A stretch of 64,000 bases of DNA from contig NC_084814.1 in the NCBI RefSeq assembly GCF_963583255.1, positions 24,742,815 through 24,806,814 on the forward strand. Reading direction: 5' to 3'. The position numbers and the translations under genes were made by a program. The DNA is from Pyrus communis (lineage: Eukaryota; Streptophyta; Magnoliopsida; Rosales; Rosaceae). Each line of letters starts with the position of its first letter. Position 1 is the first letter of the stretch. This document shows, piece by piece, positions 59,396-64,000 of the stretch. The notes under the pieces are model-generated. The model was not told the DNA's origin, did not search any database, and worked only from the letters and a program-made list of their open reading frames with translations.

Positions 59396-62300
59396 TTAGT
59401 TCGATGTTGAGCAGTCGGTATTTGATGTCTCCCCCTTGATCACCCTGGTGTTGTAAGATCCGCAGTTCCCGCACTTGTGATAGAGCCAGTGAAACCGTGA
59501 GGTACCCTTTCGATCACAGTCGTTACATAGAATGTCCTGGTTGGAAAATTAATTTGTCAGATGGTTCCTTTACTATTATGCCTCTAAATTTCGGCAAAGT
59601 ATTGCATCTATCGCGAGTGAAGACATGCCCCATCTTTAAGGAAATGAAAAGTAACAGAACAAATAATATCGTCAAATTAAACATATGAAGACCAAGTCGC
59701 AAGTTTGAAGGAGACGGAAGTAACATAACGTAGAACCTGTAATCTTCTTTGAGATAGGAGACTTACTAATTCAGCATGTCAAGACGACTAACTTTGAGAA
59801 CATGAATATAGTAAAATGAGTAGAAGCAATGTACCTGACAACGGTTCCTGTATTCCTCTGGAAGCTGCTCGGCAGCCAATAATGCATCAAGCATGCCAAA
59901 GTAAACCTGAGTAGGTATAGAGATTAAGAAAGATCTCACAGTTCGGTTTCATAAAGGATCTCAAGAGATAATGACAAAGCTTCTCCAGTAACGATAAAAG
60001 AAGAAGAAAAAAGTTAAAAAACAAAACGAGAAATCCTCTTACCGCCATATCTCCCAAAGATTTGCTGCAAATTGGACAAGTATAGTGACTGGAAGTGTAT
60101 GCCTAATAGAAAACAACACAGTAGTTTAGTTTTACTTTCTTTTAAAAGGAAAGGAGAAAAGCACATGGCAAATGGATTAAAAAGAAGCTTTATAAAAACA
60201 GAGACCTGAAAGCAAGCAGAATGCATGTAGTGGCCACAAGGCAGAGCTCGAACCGTTGCACTTGATGTGAATAAGAAATCACAGCAGATGGGGCAATTTG
60301 TTTCTAAACTCTTCTCCAGGCACTTGTGGTTCACTAACTTTATCCCCAGGCAACAATTGCATGTCATGCAATGAAAGAAGTCAATGCCAAGACCCTTTCC
60401 GAGTCGGCATAAATTGCAAAATGGGCAATGATACACAGTCCTGAAATTGTAAAAGGAAGATGTAATTTACACATAAGAATTCACTAATTATCAGAATTAA
60501 TGATTAAATATGTACAAATTTGAAATTTCAATTAAGAACTCATATACCTTTCATCGTCAAAAAATTTACATATATTGCAATAGTACTTTGCCATGGAGAG
60601 TCCATTGCATGAAGGTGTAGTGCATATTGGCCCAACGGGCTGAACGGTCAGGCAGCGCATGCACATCATTTCAGATGTTGCTTTCCTGCAATGGTTAAGA
60701 GAAAGTCAGAGGTATTACCCCAAAAAGAAGAAGAAGAATAAAGTTAATGTGATGTAACTTGAAATATAAGTGTTGATAATTGAGAAGTACCTATCCATTG
60801 AATGATCGCTCACATTGTCATGGCAAAATCTACATGTAAATAACTTGCCACAGCAAGCAGCTCGGAGTTTACAGTTTCTTTTATAGTGTTCACACCCAAA
60901 CTCTTTTTTCTCAGCATCTCGATACACTGGTGAGTGTCCAACCATGTCTTCACCATTATACGATTCTCCTGCTATTTCTTGAGGTAATTTCTGCTGAGTA
61001 GCTATCCAGCGGCTGAAATAAAAGAGTCGATCATTATTTAGGAATTTTGGCCAATAGGGTAATGTTTTTTAGACGTCATGATCTAGTTTTTGTGTCAGAA
61101 TAAGATAGTGTAGTAATCTGAGAAATTCTAGAAGGTTAGTATAGCACTAACCTAGTCATAAGATTCTGCACAAGATATGCCTTTCTCCTTGGATCAAGAG
61201 TCGCATCACGATAAACCTTTCTGATCTCTGACTCAAGTTCATTTTGATTCATACGGAAAATATCCTTCCAACCAGGTTTGAACATCTGATCAGTCTGATC
61301 CAAGCTTTCTTGAAATTCAATCCCTAAAACAAAATAAAAGTTGAGATAAGCTAAATTAATCCAGTTAAGAGGCAGCTTTTTAGACATTAAATTCACTGAA
61401 GCTCAGAAGTATAATTGGGGTCCAGCTGGTACTTGTGTTCCCAAAATCAAGTTGGGCATTCAAAAATTAACTTGACGGTACTAAAAAGTCTAATATCTCC
61501 TATTAGGAGTCAGGACAAAGGCATAGCCCTCATTCGACATGGTGGATTGAATGCCTTAACTGTGTGTTTATCTTCGACAAAAACACCTGGATCATGATAC
61601 AAACCTTTTTGAGGAGTGCTACTTTCCGATGTTTCAGTCTGTGAAGTTAATTCTGAAATTCCTTTCCAGCATTCATTAAGCCACTCATTGAACATTGTAT
61701 TTTTAGTTGCTTGCTTCCACGTGTCCATCATTTTGTTCTGTTCATCCTGAGTAAGTGCGGAAGTCACCCATGGTAACATTGATTGGAGCACCTCAGCACC
61801 CGTGGTCCCAATAATGCGGCCAACTATTTTGTCTTGCTCCTCCACAGTGAAGTGTCTGCCGAATAATGGCCACAGCTCCAGTTCTTCCCTGAAAATATGC
61901 TGATCAAGTGTAACTTTGATAGATTTGCACATTCCTTGAAGCTTCGTAGCTAGCTCGTCATACTTTTTAGAGTAGTTACCATTAGCAGCAGAAAAGCTAA
62001 TGCTACTTCCAGCTGAATCCTCGTCCATGTGATCCTTTTGCAAGCTTTCATGAAGTTGAGAAAGCTCTGACAGAACACATGAGATATCTTCAAATAATTT
62101 CTCCTCCTGTTTATGGTCTAGTGTGTATGAGTGACTCACATTATGAAGCGCCTCTTTGGATTCCAGCGCAGGAAACACTATATCATCCTCCGCATTACTA
62201 TGCGCTCTGTATAATCCCCACAGTAAACGAAACCTTCCTATGAACTGCCGGAGAGTGGTTTCATCACAATAACTAAGCTTTCCAGATTCACTATCTAAAT

Positions 62301-64000
62301 ACTCCAAATCTTTGCGTATGGCTTTATGAAATTTAAAAATAGTATCAATAGGGCGTTCCCCACAGCCAATATCAGAAGAAGAATGATCCGTTTCCCAGAC
62401 AAAAAGACTGGAATTCAGTGATGGGGCACCAGAGCTGAAAGATAAGGATCGCAAAGACTTGGCCCCAAAAAGAGAACTCGGCCCAAGATTATTTCTGTTC
62501 ACTCCTAAACCTGGGACACAGCAGGACTGGTCACTACCATTGCATGACATAGAAACATTTCGTTTGGCTGGCCTCTTCACATTATTTGCTTGAGCTGGTG
62601 TCAGGCTGTCTCTAGCAGACGATGCGGAAGAACACGCACATGCTGAACGAACAAAACCTTCTTCAATATCAGTGAAGCTTTTAACAGGACAGCAACCAAT
62701 TGCACTTGACGACAAGCATGAACCCTGACTACGAGCCTTGCATGCCCATCCCGAAAAGAGTGTTACTAAAGCAGAATCAGGCACTGGAGCTGAATCATAA
62801 ACAAGATGTCAGAATAGAAAGTGACTAGTAAACTTTTTTATTAATATTTTTCAATTAAAAGGTGAACATAAACAATAAATACAGAACCTGCTAACTGCAT
62901 GTTTTTGAGAAAATTCTTTGTTTCATCTTCAGTCAACGTTCCAACCAGCCAAGGCAAAACACGCTCAATCAGTCTTAAGGGCATCATACACAAAGATTGA
63001 TACAAAAGTTCACGCTGCCTTTTGAAGCTGAAGTGCTCTCGAGCAAGTGGAAGAACCTAGATATGCAGGGAATGGAACAATTACCGTTAGGAATTAGATG
63101 GGATATTAATTCTATAGTTTCTAGTATCTATTATCTAATAATTATCAAACATGCTGTGTTACCAATTCATTATCATTTAAATATAATTTCTATGAGGTAA
63201 CGCATCAACTTTCCACAACTTATAAAAGCACCCAAAAAATCCAGAAGAATTATTGTAACAATAAAGAAACTTTACCTGAACTTCTTCATTGCTGAAGTGC
63301 CTCTGGATAGTTTCCATTATTTGATCAGCATGAGAACATAACTTTGCATAAAAATCAGCGGAAGTAGAGATGGCTCCTGCACTTTGAATATTTTCAATCA
63401 AACACCTGAATTCATTGAATTGACTTTCTTCTTCTGCATGCTCTTGGAAAAAGGAAATTTTTCCATCAACCGCTGGAAATATGACCTTGTCCTCAGCAAT
63501 ACTGAAATCAGCAAATAAGTGATGTTAAAATAAAAAGGAGAGAAATTAAGATATAGTCACAAGTGCAGGCTAGGAATTCATTAGGAGCAGACTCTAAATG
63601 ATACATCAAGTGACATAAACAATTCAAAGAGTAGAGAACAGGGAAAAACTGGAATTATTAAAAATTTAATACCAAAACTGAATCATACCCTATGACATAT
63701 TAGCTTTAACATGTTGCAGTACCAATTCATGCAAGCATAGTAGAAACTTTTTACTAACCACACGTTATTCAAAATGGAAGAAAAACTAAAATCCAGCAGA
63801 AGTTAAATGAGTTGACTTTCCATCAGATACATGATAGATATGTAGACATACCTGTGAAAGATGCAAACTTCAGCAATAAATTGCAACCTCTCATTGAAAG
63901 CCGATATATTAGTAAAATCTCCATAACGTTGTATCTTCCTAGCCTCCTCAGCTATCTCATTTAACTCCCCTTTAATGGCATTATGCCAAAGAAGTATTTC
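59396..64000 (-). CDS. BTS: BRUTUS, hemerythrin and RING E3 ubiquitin ligase (5' part outside the window)
   Basis: Minus-strand exons, 3' end first: 59396-59536, 59835-59906, 60043-60102, 60206-60440, 60548-60685, 60791-61012, 61152-61323, 61605-62789, 62888-63056, 63276-63501, and 63852 beyond the right edge. Phases agree throughout. Two hemerythrin domains are visible: one starting with [17 protein letters not shown] and with [14 protein letters not shown], the other with [29 protein letters not shown] and [16 protein letters not shown]. They are followed by the CHY zinc finger ([15 protein letters not shown]), the CTCHY finger ([24 protein letters not shown]), a RING ([29 protein letters not shown]) and a zinc ribbon ([17 protein letters not shown]). 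BTS binds iron through hemerythrin and targets bHLH regulators of iron uptake for degradation. BTS-like paralogues are the alternative. No defect seen. Confidence 0.93.

Overview
This is plant nuclear DNA, most likely from the apple tribe of the rose family (Malus/Pyrus type). Evidence seen directly: genes with short GT-AG introns, AT-rich spacers, and dense small transposons. I link it to Maleae because several repeats resemble families I know from apple (Cassandra TRIMs whose LTRs carry 5S rRNA-like sequence, and a small element with a TTTTAACG-type start). The species is an inference.

Genes, left to right: a BEE-type bHLH transcription factor (minus, 3.2-4.6 kb); a subgroup-20-like R2R3-MYB (plus, 16.0-17.2 kb); 40S ribosomal protein S7/eS7 (plus, 21.0-22.1 kb); two tandem peptidase M50B-like membrane proteins (minus, 23.3-25.4 and 27.1-28.5 kb); a receptor-like cytoplasmic kinase of the CRK/DUF26 kinase type without ectodomain (minus, 29.3-31.5 kb); an AMSH-type JAMM deubiquitinase (plus, 35.0-39.6 kb); a MAKR-like serine-rich protein (plus, 56.0-56.8 kb); and the 3' two thirds of BRUTUS, a hemerythrin/RING E3 ligase of iron homeostasis (minus, 59.4 kb to the right edge). 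I rebuilt exons by hand from splice sites and reading phase. All multi-exon models close in phase, including the BRUTUS exons that lie inside the window.

Mobile DNA fills the rest. It includes two Cassandra TRIMs in opposite orientation (12.07-13.64 kb), a related TRIM with apparently identical LTRs but no direct 5S domain (18.15-18.68 kb), and a TRIM array with three LTRs and two internal domains (54.66-55.21 kb). A full-length Ty3/gypsy element (43.31-52.23 kb) has 2,265-bp LTRs that are almost identical around a coding region full of stops. There are also a hAT-like element with an internal tRNA-like box A/box B pair, a Mutator-like element with 9-bp target duplication, a PIF/Harbinger-like element, RTE-type LINE debris, SINE-like pieces and several MITE families.

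The genes do not form a pathway. The main local history is a tandem duplication of the M50B-like gene, possibly together with its kinase neighbour, and repeated nesting of retroelements into one AT-rich repeat family. I found no cluster that looks like a new multi-gene system. The most unusual material is in the retroelements.
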